From NCBI RefSeq assembly GCF_008923185.1, contig NZ_WBMT01000025.1:62001-126000 (forward strand): 64,000 bases of DNA, given 5' to 3'. The notes under the pieces were generated by a model, which saw nothing but the letters and a program-made list of their open reading frames with translations, was not told the origin of the DNA and ran no database searches. This document shows, piece by piece, positions 16,822 through 24,577 of this stretch (its first letter is position 1; every line of letters begins with the position of its first letter). The position numbers and the translations under genes are program-made. Source of the stretch: Actinomadura rudentiformis (GTDB lineage: Bacteria > Actinomycetota > Actinomycetes > Streptosporangiales > Streptosporangiaceae).

Positions 16822-17385
16822 TCAACCCCAGCCGTCGATCCAGCTCCAGGGATCGGCCACCGCGTGTTCAGCAGTGGTCTCGAGCCCGAACCGGCCGCGG
16901 AAGAACACCATCGGACGGTCCTCGCGATGCCGCCCGAGCGCCAGCACATGCCCCACCACGACGTCGTGGTCTCCGGCGGTGTGCACCGCGTGCACCTCGG
17001 CGTGGACGGTGGCGAGCACTCCGGTGAGGACCGGTGTTCCCCAAGACGATGTGGTCCAGTCCAGCTCGGCGAACTTTCGTCCTCGGCTGGACCCGAACCG
17101 GTCGCAGAGGTCCTCCTGCTGCTCACCGAGGATATTCACGCTGAAGCGCCCGGCGTGCCGGATCCGGGGCCAGGTGCGGCTGCGATGATCGGCGCAGAAC
17201 AGGATCAGCGGGGGGTCCAGGGAGACCGAGGCGAAGGACTGGCAGGCGAACCCGACGGGTTCGTCGCCGTCCACGGCGGCCACAACGGTGACTCCGCTGG
17301 CGAACTCGCCCATGGTGCGCCGGAACTCCAGCGGATCCACCGCACTGAAGCCGGCTGTTGTTCCCTGTGTACGGCTGGTCGGCAT
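16822..17385 (-). CDS. hsaB: Flavin reductase, HsaB-type
   Basis: This 187-residue flavin:NAD(P)H reductase has the same length as mycobacterial HsaB and shares its layout, including FASGVTVVAAVDGDEPVGFACQSFASVSLDPPLILFC and GRFSVNILGEQQEDL. HsaB supplies reduced flavin to HsaA for hydroxylation of 3-HSA. No ribosome site precedes the ATG. A -10-like TAGAGT at 17397-17392 places the expected transcript start on the ATG itself, so the mRNA is probably leaderless. It is far from hsaA (56569) but shares the same palindrome-type promoter. It may also serve the two HsaA paralogues at 18237 and 28580. Confidence 0.85.
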   Translation of the reverse strand: MPTSRTQGTTAGFSAVDPLEFRRTMGEFASGVTVVAAVDGDEPVGFACQSFASVSLDPPLILFCADHRSRTWPRIRHAGRFSVNILGEQQEDLCDRFGSSRGRKFAELDWTTSSWGTPVLTGVLATVHAEVHAVHTAGDHDVVVGHVLALGRHREDRPMVFFRGRFGLETTAEHAVADPWSWIDGWG

Positions 17386-17427
17386 GGTCGGACTCTAAGA
17401 GCGGGCGAAAGGCCGAAGACACCGCGC

Positions 17428-17442
17428 TCCCGGTGTGCGGGA
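17428..17442. promoter_or_regulatory. Palindromic activator-type site, hsaB/TetR divergent promoter
   Basis: TCCCGGTGTGCGGGA keeps both TCCCG/CGGGA arms. On the minus strand TAGAGT (17397-17392) lies exactly 30 nt away, towards hsaB. On the plus strand TAGCGT (17472-17477) lies 29 nt away, towards the TetR gene. It is one of the best two-sided examples of the spacing rule. Confidence 0.65.
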
Positions 17443-17532
17443 GTCGCAGGGCGGCCGAGTGGAGGGCGTCCTAGCGTTCGCGTTCATGGCGTACCCACGT
17501 GTTGCGCACGCTTCGTAGCGGAGGAGGGAGCG

Positions 17533-18135
17533 GTGGCGAGGGTGGCCGCGCATCGGCCGCCGGCGGCGCCGGCGGCGCACAGTCAGGTGCTCCGCCGGGC
17601 GCGGATCCTCCGCTCCGCCACGGAGCTGGGTGCCCTCCACGGCTTCGACGGCGTTCAGATGCAGGATGTCGCCAAGGCCGCCGGTGTCGCGATCGGGACG
17701 GTCTACCGCTACTTCCCGTCGAAGACCCATCTCTTCGTGGCTGTCATGGCTGAGGAGGTGCTCTTCGAGCAGCCGGGCCGGCGAAGTGAGGGAGCCGGTT
17801 CCGTGGACGACGTGGCCGAGCTGCTGGTGCGATGGACGCATCGCTTCACCAGACGTCCTCAGCTCGCCATGGCCATGCTTCAGTCGACCCTTGCGAGCCC
17901 TACGACGATCGTGGAGGCGCTCGAGACGGATGTTCAGGTGGCGCCGCTCATCCTGGGCCGCCTCGGCATCGACGAGCCGGGCGACGAGGACATGAGCAGG
18001 GTGCGGCTCCTCCTCTTCGCGTGGTGGGGCATCGTGGTCGCCCGGCTGACCGGACATCTGACCCAGGAGCAGGCCGAGGACCACCTTCGGCTGGGGGCCG
18101 GGTTGATCCTCGCGGACGCGGGCGGACCGGCCTGA
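17533..18135 (+). CDS. TetR-family regulator, KstR-like
   Basis: This 200-residue TetR protein has the helix-turn-helix segment VQMQDVAKAAGVAIGTVYRYFPSKTHLFVAVM (about residues 37-68), very like that of KstR, the repressor of upper cholesterol catabolism that responds to 3-oxo-cholest-CoA esters. It starts at GTG after AGGAGGGAG. I did not notice the classical KstR box in the intergenic regions read, so its target here is open. It is divergent from hsaB and followed by an HsaA paralogue. Confidence 0.82.
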   Translation: MARVAAHRPPAAPAAHSQVLRRARILRSATELGALHGFDGVQMQDVAKAAGVAIGTVYRYFPSKTHLFVAVMAEEVLFEQPGRRSEGAGSVDDVAELLVRWTHRFTRRPQLAMAMLQSTLASPTTIVEALETDVQVAPLILGRLGIDEPGDEDMSRVRLLLFAWWGIVVARLTGHLTQEQAEDHLRLGAGLILADAGGPA

Positions 18136-18150
18136 TCCCGATCAGTGGGA
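18136..18150. promoter_or_regulatory. Palindromic activator-type site upstream of HsaA-like gene
   Basis: TCCCGATCAGTGGGA is identical to the site at 58701 before the hsaD operon. TAGCGT (18181-18186) follows exactly 30 nt downstream, giving a predicted transcript start near 18193 and a leader of about 44 nt. Confidence 0.65.
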
Positions 18151-18236
18151 GCCTTCCCGGTGCCCGGACGCAGCCCCGAATAGCGTGAAAGACCGTCACG
18201 GAGGCGGCTGTCTCCACCACCGTCCGGAGGCCCTTG

Positions 18237-19418
18237 ATGCACGACGTCGTCCGCCGAGCGCAGTCGATCGCTCCTCACCTCGCCGCTCATGCGGAACAGA
18301 CTGAGAAGCTCGGCAGGCTCTCCGAGGAGAGCGTGAGGCTGGTGCGTGAGGCGGGGGTCATGCGGCTGCTTCAGCCGCCGGAGTACGGCGGCCATGCCGC
18401 TCACCCGGCGGACTTCGCCCAGGCCGTGATGGAAGTGGCGAAGGGCTGCGGTTCTAGTGGCTGGGTGTGCGGTGTCGGCGGCGTTCATCCCTGGGAACTC
18501 GCGCTCCTGGACCCCAAGGTCCAAGGCGAGGTCTGGGGCGAGGATCCGGATACCTGGATCGCTTCCCCATACATGCCGAGCGGCGTGGCGACCCCTGCCG
18601 ACGGTGGCTACGTGCTGAAGGGACACTGGCAGTTCTCCTCGGGCACCGACCACTGCGACTGGATCTTCCTGGGCGCTCTCATCGGAGACGAGACGGGCAG
18701 ACCCGCCCAGCCCGTGCGCGGGCTGCACGTGGTGCTACCGCGTTCCGACTACACGATCGTCGACGATTCGTGGGACGTGATCGGCCTCAGCGGCACCGGC
18801 AGCAAGGACATCCTCGTCGAGGGGGCCTTCATCCCCGACTACCGGACGATCAAGGTCGCGGACGTGACGGAGGGCGAACTCTCGGCGGACCGCGCGGGCC
18901 GGTCGGAGACCGTCTACAAACTGCCGTTCTGGGCCATGTTCCCCCTCGGAATCACCTCGGCCGTCATAGGCATCGCGGAAGGCGCGCTGAACGCTCATCT
19001 CGACTATCAGCGCGACCGGGTCACCTCGGCCGGAGCGAGGGTCCGCGAGGACGCCACGGCGCTCTACGCGATCTCCGAGGCCGCCGCCGAGATCGCCGCA
19101 TCTCGCGCGCAGCTGGTCGAGGGCATCAGCCGGCTCTACGACCAGGCCGATTCGGGCAGTCCCATCACCTTCGAGGACCGGGCCGTCGTGCGGCGCGACC
19201 AGGTCAGGTCCGCATGGCGCGCCGTGGCGGCCGTGGACGAGATCTTCGCGCGGTCCGGCGGCAACGTCGTGCGCCGGGACAACGTGCTCCAGCGCTTCTG
19301 GCGTGACGCCCACGTCGGGCTGCAACATGCCATCCACGTACCGGCCGGCGCCTTCCAGGCCGCCGCACTGACCCAGATGGGACTCGATCCGCAAGGCCCG
19401 CTCCGAGCCATGATCTGA
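18237..19418 (+). CDS. HsaA-like flavin-dependent monooxygenase (paralogue 1)
   Basis: This 393-residue protein has the acyl-CoA dehydrogenase fold of the HpaH/HsaA group: SSGWVCGVGGVHPWELALLDP, WQFSSGTDHCDWIFLGAL and a C-terminal FWRDAHVGLQHAIHVP. These enzymes use reduced flavin from an HsaB-type reductase to hydroxylate a phenolic steroid. It starts at the ATG preceded by GGAGG; the TTG one codon earlier is less likely. It closely resembles the hsaA product at 56569-57756. It could act on an alternative seco-steroid carrying extra hydroxyls or a side-chain remnant. Confidence 0.85.
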   Translation: MHDVVRRAQSIAPHLAAHAEQTEKLGRLSEESVRLVREAGVMRLLQPPEYGGHAAHPADFAQAVMEVAKGCGSSGWVCGVGGVHPWELALLDPKVQGEVWGEDPDTWIASPYMPSGVATPADGGYVLKGHWQFSSGTDHCDWIFLGALIGDETGRPAQPVRGLHVVLPRSDYTIVDDSWDVIGLSGTGSKDILVEGAFIPDYRTIKVADVTEGELSADRAGRSETVYKLPFWAMFPLGITSAVIGIAEGALNAHLDYQRDRVTSAGARVREDATALYAISEAAAEIAASRAQLVEGISRLYDQADSGSPITFEDRAVVRRDQVRSAWRAVAAVDEIFARSGGNVVRRDNVLQRFWRDAHVGLQHAIHVPAGAFQAAALTQMGLDPQGPLRAMI

Positions 19419-19427
19419 CCGGCGCCA

Positions 19428-19724
19428 TCACGTGGCGACAGGCTCCAGCACGAACACCGGAATGATGCGGTCGGTGTTCTTCTGGTACTCGTCATAGTCC
19501 GGCCAGGCCGCGACGGCGCGCTGCCACCACATCGCCTTCTCGGCGCCTTCGACCTCGCGAGCGATCATGTCCCGCGAGATCGGACCGTCCTGCAGTTCGA
19601 CGTGTGGGTGCGCTTGCACGTTGTAGTACCAGGCGGGGTGCGTCGGGGCGCCGCCGAGAGAGGCGACGATCGCATAACACCCCTGATGCTCCACCCGCAT
19701 GAGCGGAGCACATGACGCCCGGGC
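19428..19724 (-). pseudogene. 5'-truncated deazaflavin-dependent nitroreductase (Ddn/DUF385-type)
   Basis: The frame encodes APLMRVEHQGCYAIVASLGG and APTHPAWYYNVQAHPHVELQDG, which is the middle and C-terminal part of F420-dependent Ddn-type proteins, ending with PVFVLEPVAT. The usual N-terminal third, including the TTTGRKSG segment, is absent: an in-frame stop lies at 19725-19727, only eight codons before the first ATG (19700). No missing part is visible in the other frames up to 19938. It is tail to tail with the HsaA-like gene. A 90-residue short form could still be made, but is unlikely to work. Confidence 0.7.
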
Positions 19725-19806
19725 TCAGCCCGCCCGATCCGGACTCGCTGCCGGAACGTGAGTCCCAACGTCCAGGTCCACTTCAGTGTGTGCGGGATCA
19801 CAGCAG

Positions 19807-19821
19807 TCCCGCTGAGTGGGA
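19807..19821. promoter_or_regulatory. Palindromic activator-type site for the SMP-30/SDR/P450 operon
   Basis: TCCCGCTGAGTGGGA lies 117 bases before the SMP-30 start. TACGGT (19853-19858) follows at 31 nt. The region 19725-19938 otherwise holds no gene that I can support. Confidence 0.62.
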
Positions 19822-19938
19822 AGCGCCGATGTCCAGCCTGGAACCGCGCGCATACGGTCGCAGTCGCTTCACAGGCCCGCCTGGTCGAGGGGACAGCCGG
19901 GCCTGATACAGAACCGGGCACGTGATCGAGGAGCCTCC

Positions 19939-20835
19939 ATGGAGACCTATGCCGCCGAGCGCCTGGCAACGGGGTTCAGCTGGACCGAGTGCCCACGCTG
20001 GCATGACGGACGCTTCCACTTCTCCGACATGTACAACCACCGGATCGTCGCGCTCTCCCCGGCGGGGGAGGCCGAAGTCCTGGTCGATCTCGGGGACAGG
20101 GACGCCCTGGACGGGGCCGAGGTCGTGCTGGCAGGCACCGGATTCTTGCCGGACGGGCGGCTGCTGGTGAACTCGATGTTCGAGCGCGTGGTGCTCGCCG
20201 TTTCCGACGGGAAGGCCGAACTCTACGCCGACCTGCGTGGTCTGGCCGCCGGGCCGATCAACGACATGGTCGTCGCCGCCGACGGCCGGGCATATATCAC
20301 CCAGCTCGGCTTCGACCTGTGGGCGGGGGAGCAACCTGCGCCGTCGCCGATCATCATCGTCGAACCCGGCGGGGCGGCCCGGATCGCTGCCGGCACGGAC
20401 CATCTGCTGGGCGCCAACGGCATCGCCCTGACCGCCGACGGCGGCACCCTGGTCACCGCGGAGGCGTTCGCCGAGAAGATCGTCGCGTTCACCGTCGGCG
20501 CCGACGGTGAACTGTCGGACTACCGGCTCTTCGCGGACATCGGCGAGCTACCGGATGGCATGTGCCTGGACGCCGAGGGCGCCGCCTGGGTGGCGCTCCC
20601 GGTCAGCAGCCGGGTTCTGCGTGTCGCTGACGGCGGCGAGGTCCTCGCCCAGGTGACCGTCCCCCAAGGGGAGGCCGGTTGCAGTACGGCATGTGACCTC
20701 GGCGGCGATGACCGCAAGACCCTTTACATCGCCTGTGGTTTCGAGGTCTTCGACTTCGCCAAGTCCCGCGAGGGCGCACAGGGATCGATCTGGACCGCCC
20801 GCGTCGACGTTGCCGGCGGCGGCACTCGCCCCTGA
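19939..20835 (+). CDS. SMP-30/gluconolactonase-like lactonase
   Basis: This 298-residue six-bladed propeller protein carries likely metal-ligand segments in order: WTECPRW (Glu), GPINDMVV, GANGIALTADG (Asn) and LPDGMCLDAEG (Asp). Members open lactones with a divalent metal. GAGGAG precedes the ATG. It is first in an operon with an SDR and a P450 under the shared palindrome. A steroid lactone (for example a side-chain or D-ring lactone) is a possible substrate, but sugar lactones from a glycoside would also fit. Confidence 0.83.
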   Translation: METYAAERLATGFSWTECPRWHDGRFHFSDMYNHRIVALSPAGEAEVLVDLGDRDALDGAEVVLAGTGFLPDGRLLVNSMFERVVLAVSDGKAELYADLRGLAAGPINDMVVAADGRAYITQLGFDLWAGEQPAPSPIIIVEPGGAARIAAGTDHLLGANGIALTADGGTLVTAEAFAEKIVAFTVGADGELSDYRLFADIGELPDGMCLDAEGAAWVALPVSSRVLRVADGGEVLAQVTVPQGEAGCSTACDLGGDDRKTLYIACGFEVFDFAKSREGAQGSIWTARVDVAGGGTRP

Positions 20836-20859
20836 TCGGGCCCCATCAGAGGAGAACGC

Positions 20860-21741
20860 ATGCTCGACTTCACCGGAAGCGTCGTCATCGTGACCGGTGC
20901 TGGGCGCGGAATCGGCCGTGCTCACGCCCTTCTGCTCGGCGCGCGTGGCGCCTCTGTCGTCGTGAACGACCTGGGCGGCGACACCGACGGGAACGTTCCG
21001 TCCGACGACCCGGCACAGCGGGTCGCCGCGGAGATCGAGGCAGCCGGCGGCACGGCCCTGGCCAATTCCGACTCGATCGCCGACCCCAAGGGCGTCGAGT
21101 CGCTCGTGGAACAGACCATCGAGCGATTCGGCCGCATCGACGGAGTAGTGAACAACGCTGGAATCTACCGGCTGGGCCGGTTCGAGGATCTGGAACCTGA
21201 GGTCTTCCACGACTTCATCGACGTTCACTACCTCGGCACCCTCATGCTCTGCAGGGCCGCCTGGCCGCACTTGGCAGCCTCCGGCAGCGGCCGGATCGTC
21301 AACACCGTTTCGGCCGCGATGACCGGCCAGCCGGACATGGCCCACTACGGCGCCGCCAAGGGCGCCGTCTACGGCTTGACCCGCACCCTCGCGGTCGCCG
21401 GCGCGGCGCACGGCATCAAGGTGAACGCCGTCGCCCCCGGCGCCGCGACCCGGATGCTGGAGCTCGCGCGCCCGTCGCTCCCACCCGGCACGGTCGAGTG
21501 GATGCAGGCCGAGATGCCACCGGAGAAGGTGTCGCCGGTCGTGACCTATCTGGTCCATCCCGACTGCGCGATCACCGGCGAGGTCATCAACGCGGCGGGC
21601 GGTTTCATCTCCCGCATGGTCATGGTCAACACGCCCGGGATCCAGGATCCCGAGGCGACCCCCGAGAGCGTCGCCGCGCGGATCGGTGAGATCACCGATC
21701 CGGCGAACGCTCAGATCGCCGAACTCGCCTTCCCGACCTGA
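20860..21741 (+). CDS. SDR, MFE-2/17beta-HSD4-like hydroxyacyl-CoA dehydrogenase type
   Basis: This 293-residue short-chain dehydrogenase has GAGRGIGRAHALLLGARGASVVVNDLGG, a pattern typical of the dehydrogenase part of peroxisomal multifunctional enzyme 2, followed by NNAG, Ser (NTVS) and YGAAK. GAGGAGA precedes the ATG. It lies 24 bases after the SMP-30 gene and 16 before the P450. It probably oxidises a 3-hydroxyacyl-CoA or a steroid hydroxyl. Confidence 0.85.
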   Translation: MLDFTGSVVIVTGAGRGIGRAHALLLGARGASVVVNDLGGDTDGNVPSDDPAQRVAAEIEAAGGTALANSDSIADPKGVESLVEQTIERFGRIDGVVNNAGIYRLGRFEDLEPEVFHDFIDVHYLGTLMLCRAAWPHLAASGSGRIVNTVSAAMTGQPDMAHYGAAKGAVYGLTRTLAVAGAAHGIKVNAVAPGAATRMLELARPSLPPGTVEWMQAEMPPEKVSPVVTYLVHPDCAITGEVINAAGGFISRMVMVNTPGIQDPEATPESVAARIGEITDPANAQIAELAFPT

Positions 21742-21757
21742 ACCGCAAGGAGACACC

Positions 21758-22966
21758 TTGAAAGCCCAGTTCCCTTACGGACCGGTCGGCGCGGAGGAAG
21801 CCTTGCAGATCATGCGGGCGCTTCGTGAGGACAGGCCGATGACCAAGGTCACCTTCGAGTTCGGCGGTGACGCCTGGTTGATCCACCGTCACGACGCCTG
21901 CCGGGAGATGCTGGAGAACCGCGCCTTCGTCCGCAAGCCGTTCCGCGAGGGCCGTACGGTCCCGTACGCGATCGAGTTCCCCGCGTTCCTCACGCAGACT
22001 CTCCAGTTCATGGATCCGCCGAACCACACGCGGATGCGCAGGCTGGTCATCAAGGCCTTCACCCAGCGGCGCGTGGACAGGCTCCGCGAGTCGACCCAGG
22101 CCTTCGCGGACGAGCTGGTCGATCGGATGACCGCAGGCAGTGCGACCTCGGCCAATCTCATCGACGCCTTCGCGTTGCCGCTTCCCATCCGGGTCATCGG
22201 CGACTTGCTCGGCGTGCCCGAGGAGGGCCGGACGAACTTCGTGCAGTGGAGTCACGCCCTGCTGTCGACCTCCGGCATGGAGGAGAGCCAGGTGATGGAA
22301 CACGCGACCTCGCTGTTCGTCTACCTGAACGAGCTCATCGCGGAGCGCCGTGCCGAACCCAAGGACGATCTGCTCAGCGCGCTGGCGGCGGCCAAGGAGG
22401 CCGACGACGAGCTCACCGACGGAGAGATCGTCGAAATCGCGATGCTGCTGGTCGTCGGCGGGTTCGACAACACCGCCAACTTCACCGCGCAGGGAGTCCT
22501 GTCGCTCCTGCTCAATCCCGACCAGCACGCAGTTCTCAGCGAGGACATCGACGGGAGAATCAGTAGCGCGGTCGACGAGATCCTCCGCCACGGCAACATG
22601 ACGCTGGGCCGTACTCACTCCTCTGGTCCTGGCCTGGTCCCCTTCGCCGCAGCCGAGGACACGACGATCGCCGGTTGCCCGATCAAGGCGGGGGAGGCCG
22701 TCATGGTGGACGTGACGTCCGCGAACCATGATGACAACGCCTTCGAAAACGCCGACAGCTACGACCTGCTGCGCAAGCCCAACCAGTTCCTCACCTTCAG
22801 CCACGGCCTGCACCGCTGCCTGGGCGCGCCGCTCGCCCACATGGAGCTGGAGGTGGGTATCGGCACCCTGTTCAAGCGGCTCCCAGGGCTGAAACTCGAC
22901 GGTGAGCCGGTCTTCCTGGAGGGCATCCTCACCGGCGGCATGACCGACCTGCCGGTCGCTTGGTGA
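21758..22966 (+). CDS. Cytochrome P450
   Basis: This P450 of 402 residues starts at TTG with AAGGAG before it. The I-helix reads VGGFDNTAN, the K-helix ExxR is EILR, and the haem segment is FSHGLHRCLG with Cys at about residue 354. The I-helix has Asn-Thr where many P450s have Thr-Thr. It is last in the SMP-30/SDR operon and under the shared promoter, so it probably hydroxylates a steroid. The family is not decided; it is not obviously CYP125, and no redox partner is adjacent apart from the KshB-type reductase downstream. Confidence 0.88.
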   Translation: MKAQFPYGPVGAEEALQIMRALREDRPMTKVTFEFGGDAWLIHRHDACREMLENRAFVRKPFREGRTVPYAIEFPAFLTQTLQFMDPPNHTRMRRLVIKAFTQRRVDRLRESTQAFADELVDRMTAGSATSANLIDAFALPLPIRVIGDLLGVPEEGRTNFVQWSHALLSTSGMEESQVMEHATSLFVYLNELIAERRAEPKDDLLSALAAAKEADDELTDGEIVEIAMLLVVGGFDNTANFTAQGVLSLLLNPDQHAVLSEDIDGRISSAVDEILRHGNMTLGRTHSSGPGLVPFAAAEDTTIAGCPIKAGEAVMVDVTSANHDDNAFENADSYDLLRKPNQFLTFSHGLHRCLGAPLAHMELEVGIGTLFKRLPGLKLDGEPVFLEGILTGGMTDLPVAW

Positions 22967-22994
22967 CCGGCAGGGGAACATGTGGGCGGCGCCG

Positions 22995-23009
22995 TCCCGG
23001 CCAGCGGGA
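22995..23009. promoter_or_regulatory. Palindromic activator-type site upstream of kshA
   Basis: TCCCGGCCAGCGGGA is followed after exactly 30 nt by TAGCCT (23040-23045). The predicted transcript start is near 23052, which is the first base of the hairpin described at 23052-23103. Confidence 0.65.
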
Positions 23010-23051
23010 ACGCCCGTGAAACGGGCTTCCGTCCCGGCCTAGCCTCGCCGG

Positions 23052-23103
23052 AGGAGAGGCGCACCTCATACCTCACGCGCCGACGGTGAGGTGCGCCCCT
23101 CCT
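23052..23103 (+). promoter_or_regulatory. Long hairpin at the predicted 5' end of the kshA mRNA
   Basis: Seventeen-base arms (23052-23068 and 23087-23103) pair at 16 positions around an 18-base loop. The left arm begins AGGAGAGGCG. If the promoter at 22995-23045 is right, the hairpin starts at +1 and ends 56 bases before kshA. It could stabilise the message or act as a control element. A terminator for the P450 operon is the alternative, but there is no T-run after it. Confidence 0.5.
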
Positions 23104-23159
23104 ACCCCGATCCGGCGGTTGCCGTGAGGCACTGCGGCAGCCTCGACCCTGGAGCTCTC

Positions 23160-24308
23160 GTGACCACACAACAGACCGGCGGTGAGGAGACCCGCGTGAT
23201 CGAGGCGGCGGCCCCGCCCACCCGGTACGCGCGCGGTTGGCATTGCCTCGGTCTCCTGGAGCACTTCAACGATGGCAAGCCGCACGCCGTCGAGGCTTTC
23301 GGGACCAAGCTCGTGGTGTTCGCCGACGGCAGTGGCAAGCTGAGCGTCCTCAACGCCTACTGCCCCCACATGGGGGGCGACCTGAGCCAGGGCGAGGTCA
23401 AGGGCGACCAGATCGCCTGCCCGTTCCACGACTGGCGCTGGTCCGGCAACGGCCGCTGCGCGAGCATCCCCTACGCCAGGCGGGTGCCGCTGCGGGCACG
23501 CACCCGCTCCTGGACCACCTTGGAGCGGAACCAGCAGCTGTTCGTCTGGCACGACCCTCAAGGCAACCCGCCACCGCCCGAAGTGACCATCCCAGAGATC
23601 ACTGAGGCCGGTTCGGACGAGTGGACCTCCTTCACCTGGAACCGGCTGCTCGTCGAGGGCTCCCACTGCCGGGAGATCGTCGACAACGTCGTGGACATGG
23701 CCCACTTCTTCTACATCCACTACTCGTTCCCCACGTTCTTCAAGAACGTCTTCGAGGGGCACATCGCCGCGCAGTACATGAACAGCAGGTCCCGTCCCGA
23801 CGTCGACCTCGGGACCGGCCGCTCGGATGAGAAGCTCACCGTTTCCGAGGCGGCCTACTACGGGCCCTCGTACATGATCAATCCGTTGAAGAGCGTCTCC
23901 GGCGACCGGACGCTGGAGAGCATTCTGATCAACTGCCACTATCCGGTCTCTCCCACGAGCTTCGTCCTCCAGTGGGGCGTGATCGTCAAGAAGGCCGAAG
24001 GCATGCCCGAGGAGCACGCCGATCAGTACTCCCAGGCTGTCGCCAAGGTCGTGGAGAAGGGTTTTCTGCAGGACGTGGCGATCTGGCGGAACAAGACGAA
24101 GATCGACAACCCGCTGTTGTGCGAGGAGGACGGTCCCGTCTACCAGCTCCGCCGCTGGTACGAGCAGTTCTATGTGGACGTCGAGGACGTGACCCCCGAG
24201 ATGACCCGGCGGTTCGAGTTCGAGATCGACACCGAACGGGCCAACGGCTTCTGGCAGCGCGAGGTCCAGGAGAACCTCGCCGAAGGCCGCGTCGTGCACG
24301 TCTCATGA
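23160..24308 (+). CDS. kshA: 3-ketosteroid 9alpha-monooxygenase, oxygenase component
   Basis: This 382-residue Rieske oxygenase has iron-sulfur ligands Cys68-x-His70 (CPHMGG) and Cys87-x2-His90 (CPFH). The mononuclear iron ligands are in VDMAHFFYIH (His182, His187), within one residue of the numbering in mycobacterial KshA. It 9alpha-hydroxylates androstadienedione or its CoA-ester forms, and the B ring opens as a result. I start it at the GTG preceded by GGAG. It overlaps the next small gene by ATGA, and the reductase gene follows. Confidence 0.93.
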   Translation: MTTQQTGGEETRVIEAAAPPTRYARGWHCLGLLEHFNDGKPHAVEAFGTKLVVFADGSGKLSVLNAYCPHMGGDLSQGEVKGDQIACPFHDWRWSGNGRCASIPYARRVPLRARTRSWTTLERNQQLFVWHDPQGNPPPPEVTIPEITEAGSDEWTSFTWNRLLVEGSHCREIVDNVVDMAHFFYIHYSFPTFFKNVFEGHIAAQYMNSRSRPDVDLGTGRSDEKLTVSEAAYYGPSYMINPLKSVSGDRTLESILINCHYPVSPTSFVLQWGVIVKKAEGMPEEHADQYSQAVAKVVEKGFLQDVAIWRNKTKIDNPLLCEEDGPVYQLRRWYEQFYVDVEDVTPEMTRRFEFEIDTERANGFWQREVQENLAEGRVVHVS

Positions 24309-24577
24309 TCGACGAACGGCCCGAGTACCCCGTCACCTGCCGGCGGTGCGGGGCGTGCGTCCTGGTGCGGAAGAACAGCCTCGCGCACACGGAGATCCAA
24401 TGGACCACCGACACCTCCGGCTGCCCGGAGCTGGGCCGGAGCTCGGTACCACGCAGCCTGGCAAGTGTGCTCCCGACCTGTGCCGAGTTGCGTGACAGCG
24501 TCGAGGGCGCCGTTCGTGAGGGCCGGCTGCCCGTGCCGTCTCTGCCCGCGCCGTCCAAGGCGGAGTCCACCTGGTGA
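24305..24577 (+). CDS. Small Cys-rich protein between kshA and kshB
   Basis: This encodes 90 residues, with an ATGA overlap to kshA and a GTGA overlap to the reductase gene, so it is translated as part of the same unit. It has CRRCGAC near residue 12 and later single Cys residues (CPEL, TCAEL), which could bind a metal. It does not match a ferredoxin Cys spacing. I do not recognise a named family. Its position suggests a helper in KshA/KshB assembly or electron transfer, but that is only inference. Confidence 0.75.
   Translation: MIDERPEYPVTCRRCGACVLVRKNSLAHTEIQWTTDTSGCPELGRSSVPRSLASVLPTCAELRDSVEGAVREGRLPVPSLPAPSKAESTW

Noticed and set aside
16864..17532. Long plus-strand reading frame before the TetR gene
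   Set aside because: It is antisense to hsaB, and its product shows no family motif until the GTG at 17533, which has a strong ribosome site.
17386..18236. Classical KstR box near the KstR-like gene
   Set aside because: No AAC-n-GTT type palindrome was noticed there; the only clear palindromes are TCCCG/CGGGA copies.
23012..23026. Short hairpin GCCCGT-GAA-ACGGGC as terminator of the P450 operon
   Set aside because: The stem is perfect but only 6 bp without a T-run, and it lies inside the predicted kshA promoter spacer.
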